In this document: positions 9,186-16,603 of the stretch, in pieces
How positions within the stretch are numbered: position 1 is the stretch's first letter
Layout: each line of letters begins with the position of its first letter
Origin: Anaerocolumna sp. AGMB13025
Lineage (GTDB): Bacteria; Bacillota; Clostridia; Lachnospirales; Lachnospiraceae
Direction of reading: 5' to 3'
Assembly (NCBI RefSeq): GCF_029689925.1
Contig: NZ_CP121445.1
Span: forward strand, 2,953,501 to 3,017,500
DNA length: 64,000 bases
The notes under the pieces: generated by a model
The model's input: only the letters and a program-made list of their open reading frames with translations
Told to the model about the DNA's origin: nothing
Database searches by the model: none
Program-made: the position numbers and the translations under genes

Positions 9186-9391
9186 AAGAGACTGTTGCAA
9201 AATTGTAAGATTTTGAACTTGGGCTTAGAATGGGGATAATGTTTTTAGAAATTTTGTGTAAAGATTGCGCGAATAGGCGGCTGCATTCTCTTTCTTGCAG
9301 CCATTCGCGCATACTTTACACAAAATTTCTAAAAACATTATCCCCATTCTCTCCCAAGTAATTTACTCTATGAATTTTGCAACAGTCTCTT
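9186..9391. repeat. 206-bp long-hairpin repeat (MITE-like), copy 1
   Basis: Terminal inverted repeats GAGACTGTTGCAAAATT (9188-9204) and its exact complement (9373-9389) enclose a near-perfect inner stem: about 37 consecutive pairs from AGAATGGGGATAATG inward, then TGCGCGAAT and GGCTGCA arms around a short loop. No gene lies inside. The right end runs into TTTTTTT, so it doubles as the rubrerythrin terminator. Both ends resemble those of the shorter element at 15906-15982, which marks a dispersed family rather than an isolated terminator. Confidence 0.8.
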
Positions 9392-9414
9392 TTTTTAGAT
9401 TTTCATGTTCAATT

Positions 9415-10578
9415 CTACTGCAATAGTCTGGGTATGTTTAACAATCCCCAACCTTGTTTTGACCAGGGATAACCTAAGTCTACCGCGCTTTCTCTCAATT
9501 TCAGTTTGACTTCTTTTGTTGTCATATTTGGATATTGGGAAAGCAGCAGGGCTATGGCACCGGATACAATGGGTGTAGCCATAGAAGTCCCGCTTTTTAT
9601 AGTATACATTAAACTGGAATAATCATTGCGGGGATTATTGAGTAGATTATAGCGGTAACGCTGATAATTTTTCATGGTTGAGCAGGAGATAATATTGGAA
9701 CCTGGCGCTACGATATCCGGTTTTTTAATACAGGAGGCCGTAGGTCCTCTGCCGGAGTAATCCATGGTTTTATTACCAAATAATTCAACAGTAATCCGGT
9801 CATCTGAGGAACCCACAGTTATGACTTTTCTGCTGATACCAGGAGTTGATATAGACATGGGGCCGGGTCCGTTATTACCTGCGGCAACCACTACCACAAT
9901 ACCAGCATCCCAGACCGCATTTACCCCTTTTACCAGAAGGGAGTTTTCATCCACATTTTCTCTTGTGGTGGTACCTACGGATATATTCACAACCCGTATA
10001 TTATATTTTTGTTTATTATCAATAATCCATTGAAGACCAGCTAATACATCAGATATATTGCCATCCCCTTTTTGGTCTAATACTTTAATGCCGATTAGAT
10101 TGCATTTTGGTGCCAGACCAATATATTTTCGGTTGGACAAAAAACCATTACCGCCGATTATTCCGGCTACATGGCTTCCGTGACCATTATCATCATATGG
10201 TTCCGTTCTTCCGTGGATGAGGTCGTAAAAACTAAGGATACGGTTACCGCCTTCTGTAAAATCCTTATGCATGCATATTCCGGTATCTACAACAGCAACT
10301 CCGATATTTTCGCCAAATATCTGTCTGTCATGTGCCCACTTTAATTCAATGATTTCTGCTGCCCGGTTCATTTGGGCAGTAATATGGGTATCCAACTCAT
10401 AACTCCACAATGCATTTTCTTCCTGCAGCTGATCCAGTCTGTCTTGTTCCACTTCAATGACATAGGAATCGATCATGGGAAGTCTGTATTTTACTTTTCC
10501 CATAGCGGCTACTTCATTGTAATTATTTTCATAGTCACTGCAACTAACAATAATTTGTATGTTTTGCTTTTGATTCAT
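9415..10578 (-). CDS. Subtilisin-family (S8) serine protease, probably intracellular
   Basis: A 387-residue protease with the complete catalytic triad: Asp in AVVDTGI (about residue 98), His in NGHGSHVAG (about 132) and Ser in SGTSMATPIVSGA (about 332); the oxyanion Asn is in AAGNNGPGP. There is no signal peptide or membrane segment. The first ~85 residues resemble an inhibitor-type prodomain (MIDSYVIEVEQDRLDQLQE). This matches AprX-like intracellular or spore-associated subtilases. It is transcribed away from the MltG-like gene and faces the long hairpin. Confidence 0.9.
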   Translation of the reverse strand: MNQKQNIQIIVSCSDYENNYNEVAAMGKVKYRLPMIDSYVIEVEQDRLDQLQEENALWSYELDTHITAQMNRAAEIIELKWAHDRQIFGENIGVAVVDTGICMHKDFTEGGNRILSFYDLIHGRTEPYDDNGHGSHVAGIIGGNGFLSNRKYIGLAPKCNLIGIKVLDQKGDGNISDVLAGLQWIIDNKQKYNIRVVNISVGTTTRENVDENSLLVKGVNAVWDAGIVVVVAAGNNGPGPMSISTPGISRKVITVGSSDDRITVELFGNKTMDYSGRGPTASCIKKPDIVAPGSNIISCSTMKNYQRYRYNLLNNPRNDYSSLMYTIKSGTSMATPIVSGAIALLLSQYPNMTTKEVKLKLRESAVDLGYPWSKQGWGLLNIPRLLQ

Positions 10579-10904
10579 GGCAGCCCAAATTCTTTCTTTA
10601 TATCATTGTTAATCTTATGAATTCGCTCCTTGTCTTTATGCAAGTATTTTTTGTAGTAAATTTATTTTATATATCCAATCCTATGTTAGAGCCTGACAAT
10701 CTTTCAGGTAATAAATACTTCCGCCCAGATAAGCTTCTTTTTCGATAGGCGTGCCGCAGACAGGGACTTGCTATCCTCAAAAACTGTCGTATCTTAAGAT
10801 TTCCTTAAGTTGTAATTTAGTGGTGACTTATCTGGAATAAAAGTGTAAAATAAAGGGATGTAAAAGGTAAAAAATATTAGTTAGTGCCAGAAAGGAAGTT
10901 TATA
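10579..10904. other. Intergenic region with a possible structured RNA or operator
   Basis: Between two divergent genes. It holds a perfect 9-bp inverted repeat CCAGATAAG (10725-10733) and CTTATCTGG (10827-10835), about 93 bp apart. Inside are GATAG/CTATC and GACAG/CTGTC pairs and a CTTAAG hairpin; a GCCTGACA/CAGG stem lies just outside at 10691-10708. The middle (10741-10780) is more GC-rich than its surroundings, as in structured RNA. No known riboswitch, 6S RNA or SRP RNA motif was recognised on either strand. Confidence 0.35.
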
Positions 10905-12257
10905 ATGAAAAGATACAAGCAGTTAATTACTCTTTTTACGGTAATGGTCCTACTCTTATCCGTTGCCGGTTTTCCCAAAGTTGCAAAAGGAGCAGTGAAA
11001 CAATACGGAATAGTAATTGCCGATCAAAATGGAAAATATACTTATTATGATGTTAACCGTAAAACTGATAAAACGACTCAAACCGGCAAAACAACTCAAA
11101 CCGCCGAAACCACTCAACCTGGCGAGACCGACACAGACGCAGGAATTGAAATTACCGACAGCGGCAGTATCATGATGCCTTTAGAGAAATTAACCAGCCT
11201 TATGCCGGTATTGAACTTAAGTTTTGATGCGAAAAGTAACAAGGCAACGGTAACGAATACAAATACAGGTAAAAAGTTGGTTTTTACCTGTGGCAGCAAC
11301 AAATGCATATATTACTCCAGTGGGAAAGCAAAGGGTGTTAAAAAGTCTTTACCGTATAAAACCTATATTTCCCCTGATAGCAATGCAATGATGGTACATA
11401 TGTCATCTCTGAAATGGGTTATGTCAAGTATCACGGGGGTGAAATCTTTTGGAGTAACGGACATGCAATTAGCAGGTTATGATACCTATACATACAGCGG
11501 CTTAGTTGTTTATAATCCGTATAAAGCAGTTACTGCAATACCAAAAGCCACCGGTGTTAATAATATATCCGCTACGGTAAGAGTAACAATTCCAGAGGGG
11601 TATTCCGTTGCTCAGGTATTTGATTTACTTGTTAAAAAAGGAGTATGTGCTTCAACCAAGTTTTTATATGATGCCCTGGAAACGGAATATGATAACAGCC
11701 TGGTGAAGGAAATTCCGGAGGATGAAAACAGATGCTTTAAATTGGAAGGCTATCTATATCCGGATACCTATGAGTTTTACCGATTAAGCAAAGGGACAGA
11801 TGTATTAAAAAGAATATTAAATAATACCAATGCAAAAATTACAGATGCAGACAGGGCGAAGGCTGCTAGCCTGGGTTATACGATGGATGAGATTCTTACA
11901 ATAGCATCGTTGATAGAAAAAGAAGCAGCTGAACCAGAAGTTATGTCCAATGTCTCTTCTGTAATACATAATCGATTGAAAGCGAATATGCCATTACAAT
12001 TGGATGCCACCGATTTCTACCTGACGCGATATATAAAACCCTACATAACCGGAGATAAGTTGCGTTATGATTCATTCTATGATACTTATAAATGTAAAGC
12101 ATTACCGGCAGGACCGATTTGCAATCCGGGCAGAAAAGCAATTCAAGCTGCCTTGAATCCGGCAGTTACCGATTATTTATACTTTTGCAGTGATCAAGAT
12201 GATAAATATTATTTTACAGCAACCTATGAAGAAATAAAAGCCATATCAGGTAAGTAA
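10905..12257 (+). CDS. Endolytic transglycosylase MltG-like protein with extra N-terminal domain
   Basis: 450 residues. A signal peptide or anchor (about 1-30) is followed by a Thr-rich TTQTGKTTQTAETTQ linker, then a region like the copper-amine-oxidase N-terminal (stalk) domain (residues ~75-165: LEKLTSLMPVLNLSFD and neighbours), then the YceG/MltG domain (~190-450). Hallmarks seen: VTIPEGYSVAQVFDLL, LEGYLYPDTYEF, IASLIEKEA with the catalytic Glu, and LPAGPICNPGRKAIQAALNP. MltG cleaves nascent peptidoglycan glycan strands at the outer membrane face. The ATG at 10905 with AAAGGAAG upstream is preferred over an in-frame start 21 bp earlier. Typical MltG lacks the extra N-terminal domain. Confidence 0.82.
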   Translation: MKRYKQLITLFTVMVLLLSVAGFPKVAKGAVKQYGIVIADQNGKYTYYDVNRKTDKTTQTGKTTQTAETTQPGETDTDAGIEITDSGSIMMPLEKLTSLMPVLNLSFDAKSNKATVTNTNTGKKLVFTCGSNKCIYYSSGKAKGVKKSLPYKTYISPDSNAMMVHMSSLKWVMSSITGVKSFGVTDMQLAGYDTYTYSGLVVYNPYKAVTAIPKATGVNNISATVRVTIPEGYSVAQVFDLLVKKGVCASTKFLYDALETEYDNSLVKEIPEDENRCFKLEGYLYPDTYEFYRLSKGTDVLKRILNNTNAKITDADRAKAASLGYTMDEILTIASLIEKEAAEPEVMSNVSSVIHNRLKANMPLQLDATDFYLTRYIKPYITGDKLRYDSFYDTYKCKALPAGPICNPGRKAIQAALNPAVTDYLYFCSDQDDKYYFTATYEEIKAISGK

Positions 12258-12318
12258 ATCACTTTCAGTTATATATAAGATAAAGTTATAAGATAAACAT
12301 TAAATCTTTAAATGAAAG

Positions 12319-12382
12319 ATCAGTCTGAGCTTAAAACAAAGTAAATTGAGTTCAGACTGATTTTTATAGAGCTCAGACTGAT
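12319..12382 (+). terminator. Terminator with a duplicated 3' arm
   Basis: ATCAGTCTGAGCTTAA (12319-12334) pairs with TTGAGTTCAGACTGAT (12346-12361), followed by TTTTT. A second copy of the right arm, GAGCTCAGACTGAT, follows at 12369-12382, so the left arm could pair with either. It ends the MltG-like gene. Confidence 0.75.
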
Positions 12383-12546
12383 TATTTTAGTTTATAAAAT
12401 ATTTATATATATTTTATTTTTTGTTTATTGTATACGTGTTATATATGTGATATAACATATATTGCAAAGGATACAAAAAGTCCTTTATAAAATAAAAGAT
12501 TTACTAGTTGCGTAAAAATTTTATATTTTAAAAAGGAGTGAAAGTT

Positions 12547-12960
12547 ATGTTAAGACCAATGTTATTCGAACAAACCCAACCATCTTTCTTTGGTAACATG
12601 TACAAGGATTTCTTTGGAAATCTGTTAAGCAGTTTTGACAATTACAATACAGACGTAATTGATAAGGGCGATCATTACCTGTTACAGGCTGAACTACCTG
12701 GATTCGCAAAAGAAGAGATTAATATTGACTTAGATAATGACCTGCTTAAGATAACCGCAAATCACAAAGAAGAGATAAATGAGGAAAAAGATAATTTTAT
12801 CAGGCAGGAACGGCATTATAATTCCTATTCCAGGAGCTTTCATGTAAGTGGAATTGCCAAAGAGAATATAACTGCTGCCTATAATAACGGCATTCTGGAA
12901 TTAAAGCTTCCCAAAGAGGCAATAGAAGCTTCTGAAACCAAGCGTATCGATATTAAATAA
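12547..12960 (+). CDS. Hsp20/alpha-crystallin small heat-shock protein
   Basis: ATP-independent holdase chaperone, 137 residues. The alpha-crystallin domain spans about residues 38-128: it opens with DVIDKGDHYLLQAELPGFAKEEI, contains FHVSGIAKENITAAYNNGILELKLPK, and carries the usual C-terminal extension. The start is the ATG at 12547 with AAAGGAG nine bases upstream; an in-frame GTG at 12538 overlaps that site. No CIRCE element was seen upstream; the leader is simply AT-rich. Confidence 0.92.
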   Translation: MLRPMLFEQTQPSFFGNMYKDFFGNLLSSFDNYNTDVIDKGDHYLLQAELPGFAKEEINIDLDNDLLKITANHKEEINEEKDNFIRQERHYNSYSRSFHVSGIAKENITAAYNNGILELKLPKEAIEASETKRIDIK

Positions 12961-12975
12961 TTGAAGAAAGTCTTA

Positions 12976-13022
12976 AGGGTCATCCTGGCAAAGGGGTCAG
13001 GTTGACCCTTATTTTTATTTTT
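12976..13022 (+). terminator. Terminator after hsp20
   Basis: AAGGGTCA (12976-12983) or the closer AAGGGGTCA (12992-13000) can pair with TTGACCCTT (13003-13011), followed by ATTTTTATTTTT. It lies just before the dispersed structured repeat. Confidence 0.7.
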
Positions 13023-13038
13023 CTGAAACGTTTTCTTG

Positions 13039-13153
13039 CCATCCTGTAAAATAAAAAGTACTCTGTGCAGGATGTACATGACGCTTAATAAGAAGGTGTC
13101 ATGGATGTGACAGTTCGTCAGTGCTAGAGTCTGGAGAGGCCAGACTCTTTGTT
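13039..13153 (+). repeat. Structured dispersed repeat, copy A, ending in a terminator-like hairpin
   Basis: Positions 13039-13137 match 42490-42588 without gaps at about 84 of 99 bases. Predicted stems: CATCCTG/CAGGATG (13040-13046 with 13068-13074), GTCAT/GTGAC (13098-13102 with 13107-13111) and TCAG/CTGG (13118-13121 with 13131-13134). In this copy AGAGTCTGG (13126-13134) also pairs perfectly with CCAGACTCT (13140-13148), followed by TTGTTTT, a terminator-like end that competes with the third stem. It contains no coding frame. It may be a small RNA or a REP-like element; no known family was recognised. Confidence 0.7.
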
Positions 13154-13362
13154 TTGAGTATCAGTATAAGACACTTGGCTAATAACTTTTTCAGTACAGG
13201 AGAGGTGTTAAGTTTGGCGAAAGCTTTTATAAGCTGACAGATAATTGTGTAAAGTGAAAATGAATAAAATGTGAAAAAAATGTGTCTGAACATTTCTCCA
13301 TAAAACCTCCATATAGATTCAATATACTCTAGAAGAACAATAAGTTAAGGAGGAAATATAGA

Positions 13363-13896
13363 ATGAAGAAAAATGCAGTAATTATACTTGCAGTCATAGC
13401 CATTTCAGTAGCATCTGTCAAAACCGGCTATGCCTTTTATGGAAAACAAATATCAAACAATAACGTGAATGTACCACAAGTGACTACAACGAATTCTTTA
13501 GGTAACACAAAAACCGGCATTACAAAGACCGAATTTTTACAGGGGTCAAATATCCAAGAAGAGGATACACAAGACAGAACATCAATTACCCGACAGTCAT
13601 CAGCCCTTGATCCTACCCTTGCCGCATCTGGTCAGGCAGATGACAGTTTAAGCCAGGGCAGCTGCTGTGGAAGCGGTTCTGTTAACATGCTTGATGAAAA
13701 TGGTAATTTAATTGACCGGGATAGTTTTACGAAAGAACTTGAGGATGCCGTGAAAAACGGTGAAATTACGGAAGATGACAAAGAATATTATCTAAACATG
13801 TATGATCAGTGTGCTGTTATATTTGGTACCGGTTCAGACAGTACCCAGAGTGGTGCTTCTAGTGGAGGTAACGGAGGTTTTCCTTCCTGCCACTAA
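13363..13896 (+). CDS. Exported Cys-containing protein of unknown function, first gene of a metal/redox-type module
   Basis: 177 residues with a signal peptide (about 1-25, ending SVKTGYA). A polar low-complexity Ser/Thr/Gln region (~30-95) is followed by SCCGSGS at residues ~103-109 and a helical acidic segment (FTKELEDAVKNGEITEDDKEY). The C-terminus carries SGGNGGFPSCH. The cysteine pair plus the Cys-His end could bind metal. AAGGAGG precedes the ATG. It is followed at 52 bp by the DUF2318-type gene and is probably co-transcribed with it. No family recognised. Confidence 0.65.
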   Translation: MKKNAVIILAVIAISVASVKTGYAFYGKQISNNNVNVPQVTTTNSLGNTKTGITKTEFLQGSNIQEEDTQDRTSITRQSSALDPTLAASGQADDSLSQGSCCGSGSVNMLDENGNLIDRDSFTKELEDAVKNGEITEDDKEYYLNMYDQCAVIFGTGSDSTQSGASSGGNGGFPSCH

Positions 13897-13948
13897 TCCT
13901 TTTCATAATTTAGTCAAAGAATGATATCAAAAGAGAGGAATCAATGAT

Positions 13949-14566
13949 ATGGCCAACAACAAACCAATCAAAAAACCAGCGAATAAGAAATCAAATCAGA
14001 AAGTAAATCCACTTATGATTGGAGCTGTGGCTGTGGCTGCCATAGCAATTTCACTGGTAGTATTAGCTCCGAATAAGAAAGCTGCCAATACAGATAAAGA
14101 TACTTCTAGTATTGCAGAAAATGCTTCAGACGAAATCACTGCCGTAAGTGACACAGGAACTTCCGGTTCCTCTGCAAAAGAAGCGGTTTTGAACGAGGAG
14201 GGTGATGTTGTAATTAATCTCTCCGACATTACGGATAAAGCATCTTTTTATGAATATGATGCTAATGGAACTACTATGGGCTTATTTGCTGTTAAGGCCA
14301 GTGACGGAACCATTCGCACCGCCTTAAATACCTGTCAGGTATGTAATGGCAGCCCCTATGCATTTTTTGAGCAGCAGGGGGATTCTGTTCAGTGCCAGAA
14401 CTGTGGAAACCAATTCAGTCTGGATATGATTGGTCAGGAACGCGGCGGTTGTAATCCTGTACCAATTACCGATACAGATGCGACTACTACCGATACTCAA
14501 ATCGTAATACCGGCTAAATTCTTACAAGATAATGCCGAACGGTTTACGAACTGGAAGAAGTTTTAA
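13949..14566 (+). CDS. DUF2318-type membrane-anchored Cys protein
   Basis: 205 residues: a Lys/Asn-rich cytoplasmic tail (1-22), one membrane anchor (about 23-45, PLMIGAVAVAAIAISLVVL), an acidic linker, and a DUF2318-like extracytoplasmic domain. The metal or redox cysteines are TCQVC (~residues 130), CQNCGNQF (~150) and GGCNPVPI (~170). DUF2318 proteins occur with iron/copper uptake membrane proteins, where they are thought to carry metal or electrons; the exact reaction is not established. Its stop overlaps the start of the next gene by one base, indicating coupling. Confidence 0.78.
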   Translation: MANNKPIKKPANKKSNQKVNPLMIGAVAVAAIAISLVVLAPNKKAANTDKDTSSIAENASDEITAVSDTGTSGSSAKEAVLNEEGDVVINLSDITDKASFYEYDANGTTMGLFAVKASDGTIRTALNTCQVCNGSPYAFFEQQGDSVQCQNCGNQFSLDMIGQERGGCNPVPITDTDATTTDTQIVIPAKFLQDNAERFTNWKKF

Positions 14567-15885
14567 TGAAACAGCTTAAAAAAAAGTTATCAGTTTCCGG
14601 TATGAGCTGCGCACATTGTGAACTGACGATTGAAAATACGTTATCTGGCATGAAGGGTATCATTAACGCTAAGGCAAGTTACGGTAAAGGGGAAGTGAAT
14701 ATTACCTATGACGAAGATGTCATAAAACTGAATGCAATAAAGGCGGCAATCAACCGCCTGGATTACAAAGTGGTGGATACGCCTCCTGATACCAAACAGT
14801 CCATGAATTCCCAGGCACTTTATATCTTAATTATGATATTTGGAGCTTACATTATATTAAAGCACTTTGGATTACTGAATTTCACTAATTTTTTTCCACA
14901 AATACAAAATAGTATGGGATACGGAATGTTGTTTGTAATCGGTCTTCTTACGTCCCTCCACTGTGTGGCTATGTGTGGGGGAATTAATCTGGCACAGAGT
15001 GTAAACTCGGTAAAAGGCGGACATACTTCTGTCTTAATCCCTAATCTTATGTATAATTTGGGACGTGTGGTATCTTATACGATTATTGGTGGAATTGTAG
15101 GATTACTGGGTTCCGCAGTCAGCCTTGGAGGCGGGTTTAAAGGTGCAGTAGCAGTATTTGCAGGTGTGTTCATGGTAATCATGGGATTAAATATGCTGAA
15201 TGTATTTCCATGGCTGCGCAGGTTCAATCTGAAAATGCCAAAATTCATCGGCAAACGAGTAAGTCAGGAGAAATATAAAAAACACTCCTCTTTTTATATT
15301 GGATTACTAAATGGCTTAATGCCCTGCGGTCCTCTGCAAAGTATGCAGTTATATGCTCTTTCTACCGGAAGTTTTTTTGCCGGGGCCTTATCTATGTTCT
15401 TATTCAGCCTTGGTACGGTACCCCTAATGTACCTGTTAGGAACTGTAAGCAGTAAGCTGAATAAACGCTTCACGGATAAAATGATGTCGGTTTGTGCTAT
15501 GCTGGTCGTAGTCTTGGGTATCGGTATGTTAAATAACGGTCTTGCATTATCTGGTGTCACACTGCCTCAGCTGCAAACAGGAACGGAAGTTTCTGCTAAT
15601 GTTGCAGAGGAGAATGGTAAATACCAGGAGATAACCACTACTTTGGATTATGGAAGATATCCTGCTATTACCGTTAAAGCCGGTGTCCCAGTAAAATGGA
15701 CCATTAAAGCCGGTGAAGGTATGATAAACGGCTGTAACAATCAAATGATTATACCGGAATATAATCTGAGTGTTAAGCTTAAAGAAGGTGATAATGTAAT
15801 TGAATTTACACCGACTGAATCAGGCAGATTTGGGTTTAGCTGTTGGATGGGTATGATAAGGAGTTCCATAACTGTAGTTGATTAG
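14566..15885 (+). CDS. HMA - SafE/DsbD-type membrane - cupredoxin fusion protein
   Basis: 439 residues, three modules. Residues 1-70 are a heavy-metal-associated domain with GMSCAHC. Residues ~85-335 form a six-span SafE/DsbD_2-type membrane domain with paired cysteine motifs TSLHCVAMCGG and NGLMPCGP. Residues ~350-439 are a cupredoxin-like domain (YPAITVKAGVPVKWTIKAG) whose ligand loops read NGCNNQM and FSCWMGM. Copper sites of this fold normally use His; here Cys and Met take those places, which suits Cu(I). Inferred role: moving copper, or electrons for it, across the membrane together with the two upstream proteins. The substrate is not proven. Confidence 0.8.
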   Translation: MKQLKKKLSVSGMSCAHCELTIENTLSGMKGIINAKASYGKGEVNITYDEDVIKLNAIKAAINRLDYKVVDTPPDTKQSMNSQALYILIMIFGAYIILKHFGLLNFTNFFPQIQNSMGYGMLFVIGLLTSLHCVAMCGGINLAQSVNSVKGGHTSVLIPNLMYNLGRVVSYTIIGGIVGLLGSAVSLGGGFKGAVAVFAGVFMVIMGLNMLNVFPWLRRFNLKMPKFIGKRVSQEKYKKHSSFYIGLLNGLMPCGPLQSMQLYALSTGSFFAGALSMFLFSLGTVPLMYLLGTVSSKLNKRFTDKMMSVCAMLVVVLGIGMLNNGLALSGVTLPQLQTGTEVSANVAEENGKYQEITTTLDYGRYPAITVKAGVPVKWTIKAGEGMINGCNNQMIIPEYNLSVKLKEGDNVIEFTPTESGRFGFSCWMGMIRSSITVVD

Positions 15886-15905
15886 AAAATGAATTTAAAA
15901 TAAAC

Positions 15906-15982
15906 ATGGCTGCTGCTAAATTGAAGGTTATAAAACTTGGACTTTTCCAGGTGATTTATCCCTTGAATTTTGCAGCAGCCAT
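15906..15982. repeat. Short relative of the long-hairpin repeat (copy 2), probable terminator
   Basis: ATGGCTGCTGCTAAATT (15906-15922) pairs with AATTTTGCAGCAGCCAT (15966-15982) at 16 of 17 positions. Beyond the arms, the inward sequence (AACTTGG, and GTGATTTATCCC before the right arm) resembles the ends of the 9186-9391 element, as if this were an internally deleted copy. It lies just downstream of the fusion gene and probably terminates it. Confidence 0.65.
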
Positions 15983-15991
15983 TATTATGTT

Positions 15992-16162
15992 TTGTCAAAT
16001 AATTGAATTTGAGAATATTTATGTGTTGTCAAATAAGCGAATTTGAGATTATTTATGTATTATCAATTAATTGAATTTGAGATTATTTATATATTGTCAA
16101 ATAAGCGAATTTGAAATTAAATTAAATGTTGCCCAATATTTTAATTCGAGATTGATTATGAG
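15992..16162. repeat. 34-bp tandem repeats, about five decaying units
   Basis: Units start at 15992, 16026, 16060, 16094 and 16129. Each begins TTGTCAAATAAxxGAATTTG (or a close variant) and continues AGATTATTTATG. The first four are closely similar, the fifth (TTGCCCAATA) is degraded, and further TTGG-starting remnants trail to about 16220. There are no unique spacers, so it is not a CRISPR array. The rest of the gap to 16603 is AT-rich with no gene seen. Confidence 0.8.
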
Positions 16163-16603
16163 TTGGGAGTTAATGATCCGTTTAGAATAATTTTGTTGGA
16201 AGCTTATTATGAGTTGGCATATAGTGAAACTAATAAAAAATTTTCATGCTAAATAAAACTGTTATGATAAATTGAATCCAAAAACAGAATGGCAAATGTA
16301 AAGTATCTATTACGACGAAATATATTATAATTCTATCTTATACGACAAAGTTTACAATTGCTTAATATACAGATAAACCCTTATTTTATGCTGATATTAC
16401 CATTATTTTATATAAAATTAACACAATAAAATTTAGCTTTTCAAAAACTTAATACTTACCTTTCATGGGTATTATTCCCTATTTCTTTACATAAGATTAA
16501 CAGTCAGTAAACACTGACTTTACTTAAAATTGATAATCTGAAGGCATAATAAAGAAGATCAATAAGCTTAGTAAACAAACAGATAAGAAAGTTGGGGACA
16601 CTT

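Noticed and set aside
9005..9312. Short frames overlapping the end of rubrerythrin and the long hairpin
   Set aside because: They are out of frame with the rubredoxin domain or read through the palindrome, and have no ribosome sites.
15992..16162. Tandem array as a CRISPR
   Set aside because: Units are contiguous with no unique spacers between repeats, and no cas genes are present. The same holds for 60864-60968.
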